A program made the translations under genes and the position numbers. A DNA stretch of 64,000 nucleotides from Ursus arctos. Lineage: Eukaryota > Chordata > Mammalia > Carnivora > Ursidae. The notes under the pieces were generated by a model. It saw nothing but the letters and a program-made list of their open reading frames with translations. It searched no databases and was not told where the DNA came from. This document shows positions 1-13,100 of the stretch, piece by piece. How positions within the stretch are numbered: the stretch's first letter is position 1; the number at the start of each line of letters is the position of its first letter. The stretch spans positions 22,936,001 through 23,000,000 of the forward strand of contig NW_026623008.1 in assembly GCF_023065955.2 (NCBI RefSeq), given 5' to 3'.

Positions 1-24
1 ATAAATAGCAAAACTGGGATTTTA

Positions 25-231
25 TTTTATTTATTTTTTAAAAAGATGTATTTATTTATTTTGGAGAGAAAGTACTAGTGTGGGAGGAGGGGCAGAAGGA
101 GAGGGAAAAGGGAAGCAGACTCCCTGCTGAGTGCAGAGCCCTACGCTGGCTGATCTCACAACCCTGAGATCATGATCTGAGCTGAAACCAAGAGTCGGAT
201 GCCCAACCTACCGAGCCACCCAGGTGCCCCC
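25..231 (-). mobile_element. CAN SINE, antisense
   Basis: T-rich tail first, then GA-rich body, ending with the reverse complement of the tRNA-like head (CCACCCAGGTGCCCC). It is bounded by a 14-bp duplication AAACTGGGATTTTA at 11-24 and 232-245. Confidence 0.93.
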
Positions 232-929
232 AAACTGGGATTTTAAATCAAGTCATCTCTCCAAGTCTCCTTTCTGCTGAACTGCCCCTGGGGTTGTCCA
301 GCTGCACATAAATGCATGGTGGAACCACAAGAACCTTAAGAGAACTCTTTTAACTGAATTAATTGATAGAAGGAGGGTAGATGGTAAATCTTGTTGTTCT
401 AGTTGTTCTAGTCATTTGGTTCCCAGTAACAGCATTTATCACAGTCTGTCTTATATGATTGTTACTTGTGTATGTGTTTGTCTCCTATACTAGAGTATGA
501 GTTACTGGAGAGGAAGGGGCATGGTTATCTCATATATCTTGGTAACTACTTCAAATTTATTTAAAAATAGGCTGGACATTTTTGTAAAGTGTTTTTATTT
601 CGCAGTACCTAACATGGTATCTTGCATATAAGTGCTCAGCAAATGTTTGAATAAAATTGAACCCAAGCCCCTTAGGACCAGTCTGCCTTGAAGAAACTGG
701 TGGTGTAGCCCATAACCTAGCAGTTCTCTTAGCAGGCTCAGCAGGGCTGGAGAGTTCAGCGACTGAATAAGTGAGAAGCCAATATTCATCCTTCTCTCAT
801 CGTCTGAGAGGTTGTCTTGGTGCTGGAGTCAGTGAAGCATGGTAGCAGGTGTAAGTGTAGCCGTGGGAGTTGGGATTTGGCTCAGCCCAGCCATAGCCAA
901 AGAAATGCTGAAGGGAGATTGGTGTTGGT

Positions 930-1075
930 GAGGTGGAAATGGCATTGAACTAGAAGTAGAAAGACTTCTGTTCTTGCTACTTTCTACCTTTGTGACTTTG
1001 GACAAGTAACTTCGGTCTCTGAGCCTCAAGTTGCTCATTCACATTATGGGATAACTAGTTTCAAGGCCAGTGCAA
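930..1075 (+). repeat. MIR-like relic
   Basis: Contains the diverged MIR core: a TTTGTGACTTTGGACAAGTAAC motif stretch followed by a CTGAGCCTCA segment. It is too old for clean edges. Confidence 0.6.
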
Positions 1076-1604
1076 CCTCTACTCCGAAGATGGTAAATTC
1101 ATTTTACCTAAACCCCGAGTTCAGTTGAGATAATTACTGAATTTTTCCCCCTGAGTTACTTGACTAATTATTCTTGGGACACCAGGCAGACTGTGTGATC
1201 ATCTACAGCAGGTGCCATTCTGTTCATTTCAACTCTGACTGCACCCTGGGAGACACGGTGATGGAAACACCTGGTACTGGAAATAGGCAAGGATGCCTTT
1301 TCCTGACTGAACAGTTGAGCGCATCCATTCTGGAGCACATTAACTTTTCCTTTTGGGAGAGGCCAAATTAAGGTCTGTTAATGATATTTCCTCAAAAGAT
1401 CATAATGTGACACTGGAATTTCAGGATTGAAAAGTGAGATGGTCTTAATTTACAGCAGCAAGGTGAGTTGGGCTCCAAATTCCAGATGCTTCTTTTAAGT
1501 TTGTTAGATAACTCTGCCCTTAATAATGTTATGCAGTATGAAACACCTTAGCCCTTTTTATAGAACTGTGGAGCAAAAATCAGTTACTAAATTAAAGCAA
1601 AAGC

Positions 1605-1820
1605 TGAGGTGCCTGGGTGGCTCAGTTAGTTGGGCTTCTGACTCTTGATTTTGGCTCAGGTCATGGTCTCAGGGTCGTGGGATCCAGCCCTGACTGGGCT
1701 CCGTGCTGGGGATGGAGCCCGCTTCGGATTCTCTCTCCCTCCGCCCCTCCCCACTCCTTGCACGGATGCGTGCACAAGTACGTTCTCTCTCTTTCTCTCT
1801 CTTAAAAAAAAAAAAAAGTT
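1605..1820 (+). mobile_element. CAN SINE
   Basis: Head GAGGTGCCTGGGTGGCTCAG, CT-rich body and A-run. AAAGCAAAAGC is repeated on both sides (about 1594-1604 and 1823-1833). Confidence 0.92.
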
Positions 1821-2160
1821 TAAAAGCAAAAGCCTTTAGTTGGTCCAGAAAGAAAGGATTTGCTTTTATTGTAATTAAAAATTTACAGTCTTATCTTTAT
1901 CCATGTCGCCCTGTTTTACGGAAAACAACTTGCTTTGTGAACTTGGGTAAGCACTTTGTGTCTCTGGTCTTCACTTTTCCTCATTCGAAACATGATAGGA
2001 TTGCACCAGCTAATCTCCGACGTTCTTCCTCCAGTTCCACTTACCTTGATTTTAAGTACTAGTATCTGCCTCATTGTACTGTTTCTTTGGGACTGTTTGG
2101 TCCCTACCCCACTATAGCATATTCATCAGTATAAAAGAGGACTTTAGAACTTTGGTTCTT

Positions 2161-2333
2161 GGGGCACCTGGGTGTTTCAGTCGGTTAGGCATCTAACTTT
2201 AGCTCAGGTCACGATCTCAGGGTCCTGGGATCGAGTCCCTCTCCTGGCTCTGTGCTCAGCAGGGACTCTGCTTCCCTCCGCCCCTCCCCCCCGCTCGTGT
2301 GCGCTCTCTCAAATAAAACCTTTTAAAAAAAAG
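2161..2333 (+). mobile_element. CAN SINE
   Basis: Head GGGGCACCTGGGTGTTTCAG and tail AAATAAAACC with an A-run. The target duplication TTTGGTTCTT is at 2151-2160 and 2336-2345. Confidence 0.92.
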
Positions 2334-2599
2334 CTTTTGGTTCTTAACCCATTAATGCTGTATCATAGAGTTATTTCAGGTGCCCATTTAAAAATATGAG
2401 GCAAATGGAAGTTTTTGTCTCTTTCCATCCTAACATTGAGGTGAGTAATGATATTTGGTGGAGTAAGAGGCACTGGACTAGGTGTCAAGGGATCTAGGTT
2501 CTGTGCCTTGTGTCTCAGTTAGTTGGGTTTCCATTAGTCACTAACCTTTTTTGTGCATCAGTGTCTTGAACTGTAAGTTATTAAAAAGCCACAATTTGT

Positions 2600-2800
2600 T
2601 GAGTGTACATTAGGTGCCAGATATCACTGCGAGGCACTTTGTGTACAGCATGTGTTCTCTGCAAGAGGAAAGTGACTATACTTGGAAACTTACGCCCTAA
2701 AAGGCAAGTTGTATTCAACATCCCACAGCTAAGGAGTGGCAGAGCTGGGATTAGAAGCCACATCTTTTCACTCCAGGGCCTGTGCTCTTTCTATACCTGT
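2600..2800 (-). repeat. MIR-like relic, antisense
   Basis: Reads GGTGCCAGATATCACTGCGA, then a CACAGCTAAGGAGTGGCAGA stretch and TTAGAAGCCA, a diverged antisense MIR order. Confidence 0.6.
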
Positions 2801-2939
2801 ACTATGGATTCTACCTCATCTGCAGCAGAGGGACCTACCATGTATACTTCTGAAGATCGTTCCCAGGAGCAGATAAAATGTCAAATGTCACATTGCTTCT
2901 GCATTAGAAGTTTCTAGTTCAAGGGAACTCATGAGCCAT

Positions 2940-3125
2940 TCTAGTATAATTAAGACTCATTGGGTTCAAATCCCAGCTCTGCTGCTTACTGGTTTTGAAC
3001 ATTGGGTAAGTTACTTAGTCTGTCCATCAGTTTGTCATCAAATGAGAATAGTAAGAGTACCAATAGCATATGGTATCACGAGGAGTATGTAAAGCACTTT
3101 GAACAGCGTTTTATACGTAGTGAGT
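2940..3125 (+). repeat. MIR-like relic
   Basis: Shows TTCAAATCCCAGCTCTGCTG, then TTGGGTAAGTTACTTAG and TGTAAAGCACTTTGAACAG, the sense MIR order. Confidence 0.7.
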
Positions 3126-4081
3126 AGTCAGTATATATTAGTGAAACAATAACAGTGCAGCAGGGCTTGTCCTATTCACTCCCCTTCTCTTAGTTATGGT
3201 GAAGCTGGAACAGTGAGTACCCAAGATGAAACAACTAATTAAAGTCACTGAAAAAATAGAGCTTATATCTATAAGATTATATTGAATACTTTATAAATAA
3301 TATTTTGTGATCAATATGGAATGTAGTGACAGTTTTAATCCTAATCCATGGGTTGGAGGGTAGGCTAGAGGATGGATGGGAGGCAGAGATAGAGTCTGGT
3401 ATAATGTTTTATCTGGCAGTGGTTCCAGACCTTTCATTACTATTACCTATTACATAGACCCATCAAGCCTCTAACTTATGCATCTTAGGTCACCTCTATT
3501 AAAGACTTGGGGACAACTCTTTTTCTCTCTGATTACATCTTTTTAGGTTCTGTCAGATGTCTGTGTATTGATTTTTTTCTGTAGCTGTCTTATAAACCTG
3601 AGACTGGTTTGGAGTTAAATAGAGCAGGCTATATCATCTGTTTTGACTTGAAGTTTAGGAAAAAGGGATGTTCTATATAATCCATCCCAAATTATTAAAG
3701 TTCTCTATATTGGGATTGGGGGCCTCAGTCCCAGCTAATAGAAAGTGTAACTTTATTACTTTATTTCCTGCTGTGTGTTCCCTTTTCTCCAAGTACCTCC
3801 TTTGGGGATTTCAGTAGGTGTGGGATTTGGACACCCTTAGATTTTGTCATACCATCTGACAACATTCCAATCCCACCAGTGTTTTTAATGTGTTCACACA
3901 TACCTGCCAGTCTAAATTTCAAAAAGAACAGAAAGAATATTTGACAGAACATAACTTTTAGAGAGCTTTGCAGCAGTCAGTGCCAAGTAGAAATTCAGGG
4001 AGACTAGGTTAAATGCTATGGAAGAGAGATTCTCATTTGTGTGACATTGATTCTTTTTTTTTTTTCCCTTGGTCTTTATAG

Positions 4082-4139
4082 GTTGCTATGGTGACAGACT
4101 ATGGAGCCTTCATCAAAATCCCAGGCTGTCGGAAGCAAG
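4082..4139 (+). CDS. ZCCHC17: ZCCHC17 coding exon: start of S1 domain (residues 23-41, first base of 42)
   Basis: Acceptor is a T/C tract with AG at 4080-4081 and donor is CAAG|GTGGGA at 4140. The 58 nt encode VAMVTDYGAFIKIPGCRKQ plus the first base of a glycine codon, the first beta strands of the S1 fold with the YGAF motif. The upstream exon, ending in ...QGE, is outside the window. Confidence 0.97.
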
Positions 4140-7100
4140 GTGGGAAACTGTCACTTGAAATTCAGCCCTTCTGTTCCACTGTCTTCTCTCACCCCATCAC
4201 ATCCTGATTATAGACTCTTTTTCAAACAGTAGTTTTGTTTTTGTCTTTAGCGTAGAGGTATGAATGTAGACAAATGCTGATAGTCCATGTTTTCGTAGGT
4301 CTTAACTTCAGAAGAATGATGCTCTCTGACTTGGTGGGGAGCTGGGTGTAGCCACTTGGGTTCACTTCTGGAACCAGCTCTTGTCTAAATTTCACCTGTG
4401 ACCCTAGGCAAGGCACTTGACCTCTTTGGTCTTAGGATTTGGGGTAGGGCAAGCTGTTTCCTCTCTGAGGCTGACGTTGTGAATTTTCTAGTATGTGGCA
4501 CATGGAATGGGAATAGTGTTGTAACCAATACGAATATTTCATATATATCATGCTTTAATTTTTCTTTTTAAAGTGATAGGCATTTGTTGAATATTTCTTG
4601 AGAATCCCCTCCGTATCTATAATCTTATTTGTTTCTTAAAATAATTGTGGTAAGTAGAAAAGACAAGTTCTACAGACTGGTGGCCTGCTGAGAGTGATTT
4701 AGCTAGATAATGGCACAGCTAGGTCTAGAACCTGAGCCTCCTAATTCCTAGCCCGGTGGGCTTTTTACCGTATCATAGTACTAGTAGACCCAAAAACTCA
4801 GCTTGCTAGTTCCTCATGCTATAATAAATAAGGATTTATCAAAGATTTTAATGTAAAAAAATTAACTATAAGGATATTATTAGAAAAAATATAGAATGAT
4901 ATTTGACTTCATAAAAGTAAAAACTTGTATTTCAAAAATCATAAGCAGGGGGCGCCTGGGTAGCACAGTTGTTAAGCATCTGCCTTCAGCTCAGGGCGTG
5001 ATCCCGGCGTTCCGGGATCGAGTCCCACATCGGGCTCCTCCGCTGGGAGCCTGCTTCTTCCTCTCCCACTCCCCCTGCCTGTGTTCCCTCTCTCGCTGGC
5101 TGTCTCTCTGTCACATAAATGAATGGGATCTTTTAAAAAAAAAAAATCATAAGCAAAGTTAAGTTGGGAAAAAGAATTTGTAGGACACATGACAAAAGAC
5201 TAATAAAAAAAGGGAAAGTAGGAAAAGGAGCTAAAAATATGGAAAGAATTCACAGGAGAAAGAATAGCAATTGATCGATAAATACCTTAAAAGATGCTCA
5301 TTCTCCGGATTGATTTAAAACTAACTTAAGTGGCGCCTGGGTGTCTTAGTTGGGTAGGTGTCTGACTCTTAGTTTTGTCTTGGGTCATGATCTCAGAGTC
5401 CTGGGATTGAGCCCCATGTCCAGCTCTGTGCTCAGGGTGGAGCCTGCTTGGGATTCTTTCTCTCTCCCTCTGCCCCACCACTTTGTGCGTGCTCTCTCTT
5501 GCTCTCTAAAATAAATAAATCTTTTTTTTTTTTTAAGATTTTATTTATTTATTTGACAGAGACAGACAACCAGCGAGAGAGAGAACACAAGCAGGGGGAG
5601 TGGGAGAGGAAGAAGCAGGCTCCCAGCGGAGGAGCCTGATGTGGGGCTCGATCCCAGAACGCTGGGATCACGCCCTGAGCCGAAGGCAGACGCTTAACGA
5701 CTGTGCCACCCAGGCGCCTCTAAAATAAATAAATCTTAAAAAATAAAAGAAAACTAGGGGCTCCTGGGTGGCTCAGTTGTTAAGCGTCTGCCTTCAGCTC
5801 AGGTCATGATCCCAGGGTTCTGGGTTTGAGCCCCGTATTGGCCTCCCTGCTCAGTGGGAAGCATTCTTCTCCCTCTTCCACTCCCCCTGCTTGTGTTCCC
5901 TCTCTCCCTGTCTCTCTCTGTCAAATAAATAAATAAAATCTTAAAAAAAAAAAAAAAGAAAAGCTAACTTAAACTGTGGCACATCTATGCAATGACTGCT
6001 ACTTGGCAGTAAAGAGTAATGAGAATCAAGTGTGGATGTATGCAACACTCTGGCTCAAGCTCCGGAGAATTATGTTGAGTGAAAAAAGCTAATCCCAAAA
6101 GGTTGCAGACCTTATGATTCCTTTTGTGTAACATCCTGTTTTTTTGTTTTTTGTTTTTTTGGCAGTTTTATCGAGAAGCAATGCATATACCGTGCATTTC
6201 ACTCAAATGTACAGTTCAGTGGGGTTTGTTTTTGTTTTTTTTGTATATTCACAGTTTTGCAACCATCACTACAATCTAAAGCGAGAACATTTTCATCACC
6301 CCCCAAAGAGAAACTCCGTACCTATTAGCAGTCACTCCAAATTAGCATCCCACCTGCCCGAGCCTGAGGCAGCCCCTAGTCTACCTTCTGTCTTTATATG
6401 TTTGCCTCATCTGGACATTTCTTAATAAGTGGAATCAGACAACATGTGGTCTTTTTGACTGGCTTCTTTCACTCAGCATGTTTTCTAGGATCTTCCATGC
6501 TGGCATGTGTCAGTACTGCAGTTGTTTATTGCCATTGCAAAATGTGGCATGTCATTAACCAGTTCTCCAATTCTCTGATTCTCTGACACCAGCTGGGTAT
6601 CCTACAGTTTAATTCAATTCTGACACTAACTGCCCAGAGGTAGCGCCCGACTCCACAGACTTTAGGGCTGTGTTCCACAAGACTGCCCTCACGTCAGACG
6701 CCAGTTACAAGCATCGAGTCCCCAGGTTACCCACACTACTGTCAGACTTGGCTACACATTTGAATGTTCCCACACCACCCCCCCAGTTTTGATAATTTGC
6801 TAGAACAACTCAGAGAACACCAGAGATGCTATACTTACAGTTAAGAAGCTGGGTAAAGGGTACCCAGGATTTCTCTGCATTATTTCTTTTGACTACATGT
6901 GAATCTAAAATTACCTCAAGATTTTTGAGATTAACAAATGTTGAAGACATTGCTGTTACCCTGTATGTTAACTAACTGGAATTTAAATAAAAACTTAAAA
7001 AAATTGCTGTTAATAGGGGCGCCTGGATGGCTCAGTTGTTAAGCATCTGCCTTCGGCTCAGGGCGTGATCCTGGTGTTCTGGGATTAAGCCCCACGTCAG

Positions 7101-10100
7101 GCTCCTCTGCTGGGAGCCTGTTTCTTCCTCTCCCACTCCCCCTGCTCGTGTTCCCTCTCTCGCTGGCTGTCTCTGTCTCTGTCGAATGAATAAATAAAAT
7201 CTTTAAAAAAAATTGCTGTTAATAACCAATTTTGGAAGTGGGTATTTCCAATAATAGTTTTATTTACTGTTGGGAGTATAAATTGTTATAGATTTTGGCA
7301 ATGTCTATTCACATTTTTAATGTGCTTCCCCTTTAATCCAGCAGTCCTTTAGCGGATTTAGTTTGTAGCGTAGACTTAGATAAATTATGTACATTTAGGC
7401 AGTGGACTATGCAGATGATAAGAAGCATGATACTTTGATGCTGGTGCCTTCTTCATTTTATCAGAAAGGACCTGTGAGAAGTTTTGATACAGCTCCCCCT
7501 ACACTGAGGCCTGACTGAGAGCCTTTATAAGATAGCACTGGTTGTCGGAAGCATTCTTATTTCAGAGATGGTAAAGTGAGGGCAGGAAAGTGCCTCTTAG
7601 AATTGATGAAATGGATGCGTCCCAACTTACTGAAATGGAAAGATGTCCAAGATAGATGAAAAAGCATGTTGCAGCAGAGTTTGAAGAACATGACCTTCCT
7701 GCCTACATTAAAAAAAATTGTTTTTTAAAGATTTTATTTATTTATTTATTTATTTATTTATCAGAGGGAGAGAGCACAAGCAAGGGGAGAGGCAGGCAGG
7801 GGAAAAGCAGGCTCCTTTCTGAGCAAGGAGCCTGATGTGGGACTCAATCCCAGGACCGTGGGACTCGATCCTAGGACCCTGGGATCATGACCTGAACTGA
7901 AGGCAGACACTTAACCCACTGAGCCACCCAGGCCTTCTGTCCCTACCTATATTTTAAAGCATGTGTATATTAGCCTATGTAGTTTTTGAATTATTGCATA
8001 TGTTTAGAAGAAAGCCTAGAAGCATACTCAACAAACTGTTGACAGAGGTTACCTCTGGCTGTTTTAGTTCGCTAGGGGAGACATGGACATGAAATAGGGA
8101 CTTTTTCTTTGTGCAGTTTTTTATTTTTTTTAATTAATTTTTTAAAAAGATTTTATTTATTTATTTGACAGAGAGAGAGAGAGAGAGAGAGACAGCCAGC
8201 GAGAGAGGGAACACAAGCAAGGGGAGTGGGAGAAGCAGGCTCCCAGCAGAGGAGCCCAATGTGGGACTCGATCTTAGAACACCGGGATCATGCCCTCAGC
8301 CCAAGACAGACAGCTTAACGACCAAGCCACCTGGGCACCCCTGTGCATTTTTTAAAACAAAATTTTTCTTTAAAAGTAAGTCCAACAGCTGATTTTTGGA
8401 TAACGAAGCCATGCTTCTAGCCTTGGAGACTACTTGCCACAAATTGCATCTTGGAATTAGAAAGGGCTCACCAGTGGTTTCCAAGCTAGCAGTCAGCAAT
8501 CTGTTATAAAGTTTCTCATTTTATGTCGTCTAGGATTTAATGAGGGGGATCTCATCCTGGTCCCTATGGGCATGCACCTCTTTTGGTCTGAAGACAGATT
8601 TTCTTGGTGTACTTGCCATAGCTCCCAGTACTTGAAAGTCCCATCCTTACCTGAGCACTTATGTGGCACTTTGGGGACCATGTGGAGATGAGGGCCTGCC
8701 TCCTCTCAGCAGTCAGTCTTCAACTCGCTCATGTCCATGCCCTGTCAGGGGATGCCTCTGATTGTGGCTTCCTGCTTACAAGTGATCTGTGAGTCTGACA
8801 GCTGGCGAGACAGGCCTCAGAGGGAGAGCTCAGGAAGCCAAGTAATTAGGTGGGAACTCTCTAATCCTGGGCTTTTCTGGGGGTTTACTGCATAACTTGA
8901 ACAGTTGTATTTTAGCTTCTTTACTCTCAAAGGGGAAGGTCATTAAGTCCCGTGCCAAAAGGACTGAGCTAAAAAAATAATTCTGGTCTCCAGATTTTAA
9001 CATTTTGATTCAGGAAGGGAGACTCTTGAGTTGTTTTTCTCAGCCTTCTAGTCTCAGAATTTTTACCACTACTTGAAGACCCCTTCCTAGTATTCAGATC
9101 TAAACTAGACTTTTCCCCCATCTCATAGTGGTACTTAATAGAACTATCTGTGATGATGGAAGTGTTCTCTATCTGTTCCAGTGTGTTTTCTGACACTAAT
9201 CAATTCTCCGGATTCCAACAGCAGGTGTCTTAATTCAGTTCTGACACTATCTATCTGGAGTAAGCGTCAGATCCCACAAGTTAAACTTCACATGACAGTC
9301 ATAAGTCCTGAGCCACCTGTACTTCTGACTGGTGGACTATGAAGCAAGGCTTCCCCATGACCCCCTCCTCAAGTTTGATAATTTCCTAGAATGGCAAGGT
9401 ATGGGTGGGGGGGTGTACTCTCACCTTATGTGTCTTCTCTGACACACCACCCTCCCAATAAGCTGATGTGTTCACTAACCTGGAAGCTTTCTGAATCTCG
9501 TCGTTCAAGAGTTTCTATAGAGCTTAATCTCTAGGCCCTCCCCCTCTTTCCTGGAGACCAGTGGGGCTGAAAGTTCCAACCCTGTCATCATTTGATCTTT
9601 TGGAGACTTGGCCCATCCAGAGACATCTAGGGGCCCTACCCTAAGTCACCTCATTAGCACAAACTCTGGTGTGATCAGAAGGGGCTTATGAATAGCAAAA
9701 GACTCTCCTATCACTGGAGAGATTCCAGGAGTTATAGGAGTTCTGTGCAGGCTGTGTAGGATCCAGGGACAAAGACCAAATATATTTTTGTATTATAGCA
9801 CATCTGTGCTGTCCAGTAATGTAGCCACTGACTTTTAACTTCATTTATTTTAATTTAAATTTAAGCTTAAAACAGCAACATGGCTAGTGACTATCATAGT
9901 GTCAGTGTAGTTTTTTTATGAAGTTCTTTTTTTTCTTCTATCCTCTGCCCCACCAGCACATCAGATTTGGGGATCAGAGGTTGTTCAGTGTTATACCTTT
10001 AAAGTGTTTTGCTTATGGTAGAAGTTCAAATATTTTTACTTTGTGGAGCCCAACGCAAGGGCTTGAACTCACGACCCTGAGATCAAGCCCTGAGCTGAGA

Positions 10101-13100
10101 TCTAGAGTCAGACACTTAACCAACTGAGCCACCCAGTCACCCCGAAGCTCAAATATTTTTAGCAGTGAATTCAGTTTAGCAAATAATTCTTGAATTCTGT
10201 TATCTGATCACTACGTTAGGTGGGAACACAGAGGTAAGAAAACAGTCCCTGCTGCTCTCAGATTGTTCATAGTCTGGAGATACGAACAAATTACAGTGTG
10301 GTGTAATAATATAAGTGAAGTTGCAGTTGTCCCTGAGCTGTGAAATGATGGGGCCTAGAACAGTACCTGGGGAATAGTGGGTATTCAGTACATTTTATTA
10401 AATGAATAAATTCTAGTCCCAGCTGTGCCATTTATTGATTTTTGACTTCCATTTGCTTTGGACTTGAGCCTTAGTTCCCTTATCTGTGAAATGGGAATGA
10501 TGTGCATATTTTCGAGTTTCTTGATTGGCAGGATCGTATCTTACTTGTCCTTGAATTCGTTTTTGCCTATGATATTGTGGATATTTAGTAACTGTTTGAA
10601 CGAATCTATAATCCCAACAAGATAAAGGGTGTGAACGCACTTTAACTTGTGGACTTACATTATTGTCATACACCACTGATTGGTGATAACTTATTTGAAC
10701 ATTCTAGAAAGGGAATTCAGATCCCCCAAAGATAAAGGGGACCTTTTATTTTGACAGTTTTGGGCCATAGCTGTTCTCTAATGGTTTATAATTTTCACCT
10801 CTTTATATAGTCAGTGGGAGTTGTAGAAGAAATTAAGGTTGAACAACACATTTGGGAGAATATTTTTAAGGGAATAATAATAGGCTACCTCTGTTTGTTT
10901 TTTATATATAGTGACTGAGATGCTAGCTCTTTCCAAGTTGTCAGAATTTCTTTTCTTTTACCGGCAGACATTCGGATGGGATTCAGTCCAAGTGTCATGT
11001 TGGGTTTACTAAACATGATGATGGACTTGATATGCCCTTTGGGCATTTATGGCTTCATGTCAGAAATACAGGCACAAACTGCTCTGAAGAGCTCCCTTCC
11101 ATGTAGACGGACAAGGAAAGCATTTTCGTTGTTTCTGTTCATTTTGGAGCATATGCTGAAGCAGCATTAGATGTGTTTCTACTACTTGTAGATGAGACCA
11201 TCTTTTTTTTTTTAAATTGAAAAGATAACACAGACCAATAATAAAAAAATGGAGAAATATCAGTGTGTTGTAGAAGACCCTACAGACTCATACTTGAATT
11301 GCAGTTCTTTACTAGCTTTGTGATCTTGCACAGTGTATTTAACTTCCACAGTACTTGCTCGTGTGAACCTACGTCACAGGGTTGATAGAAGGGATGAATG
11401 GGTGGATGTACTGTATTTAGTGAGGTATCCGGCACAGAGGGAGGGGGCCTCAATTATGTTATTTGGTGCCCTTTACCATATGCACTTGATTCAACTGTGG
11501 GTAGCAGAGAAATACCTCCCAAGAATATATACTGTCCTCTGAGAATGCAGCTGGTGATGAATTCCCATACAGAGTGTGGGATTAGCCATAGATAGAAATA
11601 TACCAGGTAATTGCCTATAAGTCTGTGACTAAATAGATGAGAGCACTGGAGAAGGTGACAAGATAATCTTGAGTGTGATTCCAGAGAAAAGGGATTGGAA
11701 TGAAATTATAATTTAGGAGACTGAAATCTAATTGACTATATCATTCTATCTAGGGGGAGATTATGTGAACAGGGCAGGTTGTCAGCTTGGAACATAGTAA
11801 AAGAAAGCCTGAGTATCTGAAGTTGGCAGTGTTTGTCTTGCCTTATGTAGAGCAGAAATGGATCTGATGCTAGGAACTAGAGAGAGGTGGATTCTTTTAT
11901 GAGGAAGTGATAGTCCATTAAACTTGTGGACTGGAAACCTATCTTAAACCATGTGTCTCCATTTGTTCTGATTCTGGTTGAAGCCATTTCTGATCACTTA
12001 TCCAAATTTCTAGGTATTTGGTACTGGGAGCAGTGGGTAGTTTATTAGGCAAGGACTGGGAATTAAAAAAAAGTATATCCTCGGGATGCCTGGGTGGCTC
12101 AGTCATTTAAGCGTCTGCCTTCAGCTCAGGTCGTGGTTCCAGGGTTCTGGGATCAATTCCCGATTTGGGCTCGTTGCTCAGTGGGGAGCCTGCTTCTCCC
12201 TCTGCCTGCTGCTCCCCCTGCTTGTTGTGCATGTGCGTGCTTTCTCTCTCCCTCTCTCTCCCACGAATAAATAAATCTTTAAAAAATATATATATATATC
12301 TTCTGTTGTAAATTAATAAATTGGTGAATTGTGTCTGTCCTTGTACCAATCACTAAATTTACAATCTGATTAATATATTTTATTTTTATTATTTTAAAAG
12401 ATTTTATTGAGAAAAGTACGTATGCACATGAGAGTATGCACATGAGAGCACAAACGGAAGGGGGAGGGGCAGAGGGAGAGGGATACTGTATATAATTTTC
12501 TGTTGTACTGTTGTTATTTACATGGGAAAATGTTGGTTGTCTTCAGTGCTTGACACAGAGAAGGCAATCAAATATTTACTAAAGAATGAATTACAGACAT
12601 ATTCTTATATAATCTTTTGAACATCGTTTTAAAAAAATTTTTTTTAGAAGATTTTATTTATTTGAGATAGCTTGCAAAAGAGAGCATGAGTGGGGCGGGG
12701 TGGGGTGGGTGCAGGAGAGATAGAAGCAGACTCCCTGCTGAACAGAGAGCCCAACTTGGGGCTCAATCCCAGGACCCTGAGATCATGACATGAGCTGAAG
12801 GCAGATGCATAACTGACTAAGCCACCCAGGTGCCCCTAGTTTGTTTCTAATTTTTCCAGTCTTCAAAATACATTGAAGGGGACAGAAACACAGTTGAGAA
12901 ATGTTTTGGCTATTCTCACTGTGGGGTGCAGAATAAATCTAGCTGACCCCAGGGCTGTATCAGGTGCTCAGATTACACCCACAGGGCTTTGTTTCTTACC
13001 TCTGGCTAGCTCTTGCCACCTGGTGGTAAAGATGGGCATTGGTGAATTTTTGTAGTTTATTATCCTGACAGATGTCTTGAAAATGATGAGTTGATTTAGC

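Larger units (their letters stand above)
1..4081 (+). other. ZCCHC17: ZCCHC17 intron (3' part) preceding the S1-domain exon
   Basis: No coding exon is recognisable. The expected preceding exon (MNSGRPE...GE) was looked for and not found, so it lies left of the window. The stretch holds three CAN SINEs (25-231, 1605-1820, 2161-2333) and MIR-like relics (930-1075, 2600-2800, 2940-3125). The remainder, including 3130-4060, is AT-rich sequence with no assigned identity. It ends with a long polypyrimidine tract and AG at 4080-4081. Confidence 0.85.
4855..6130 (+). mobile_element. Old L1 relic, sense, interrupted by four CAN SINEs
   Basis: Pieces at 4855-4947, 5156-5330 and 5963-6130 read as one L1 3' part: TTTGACTTCATAAAAGTAAA, then AAAAGATGCTCATTCTCCGG, then GTGGCACATCTATGCAATGA. 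They are separated by the SINE at 4948-5141 and the nested group at 5331-5960. Confidence 0.65.
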
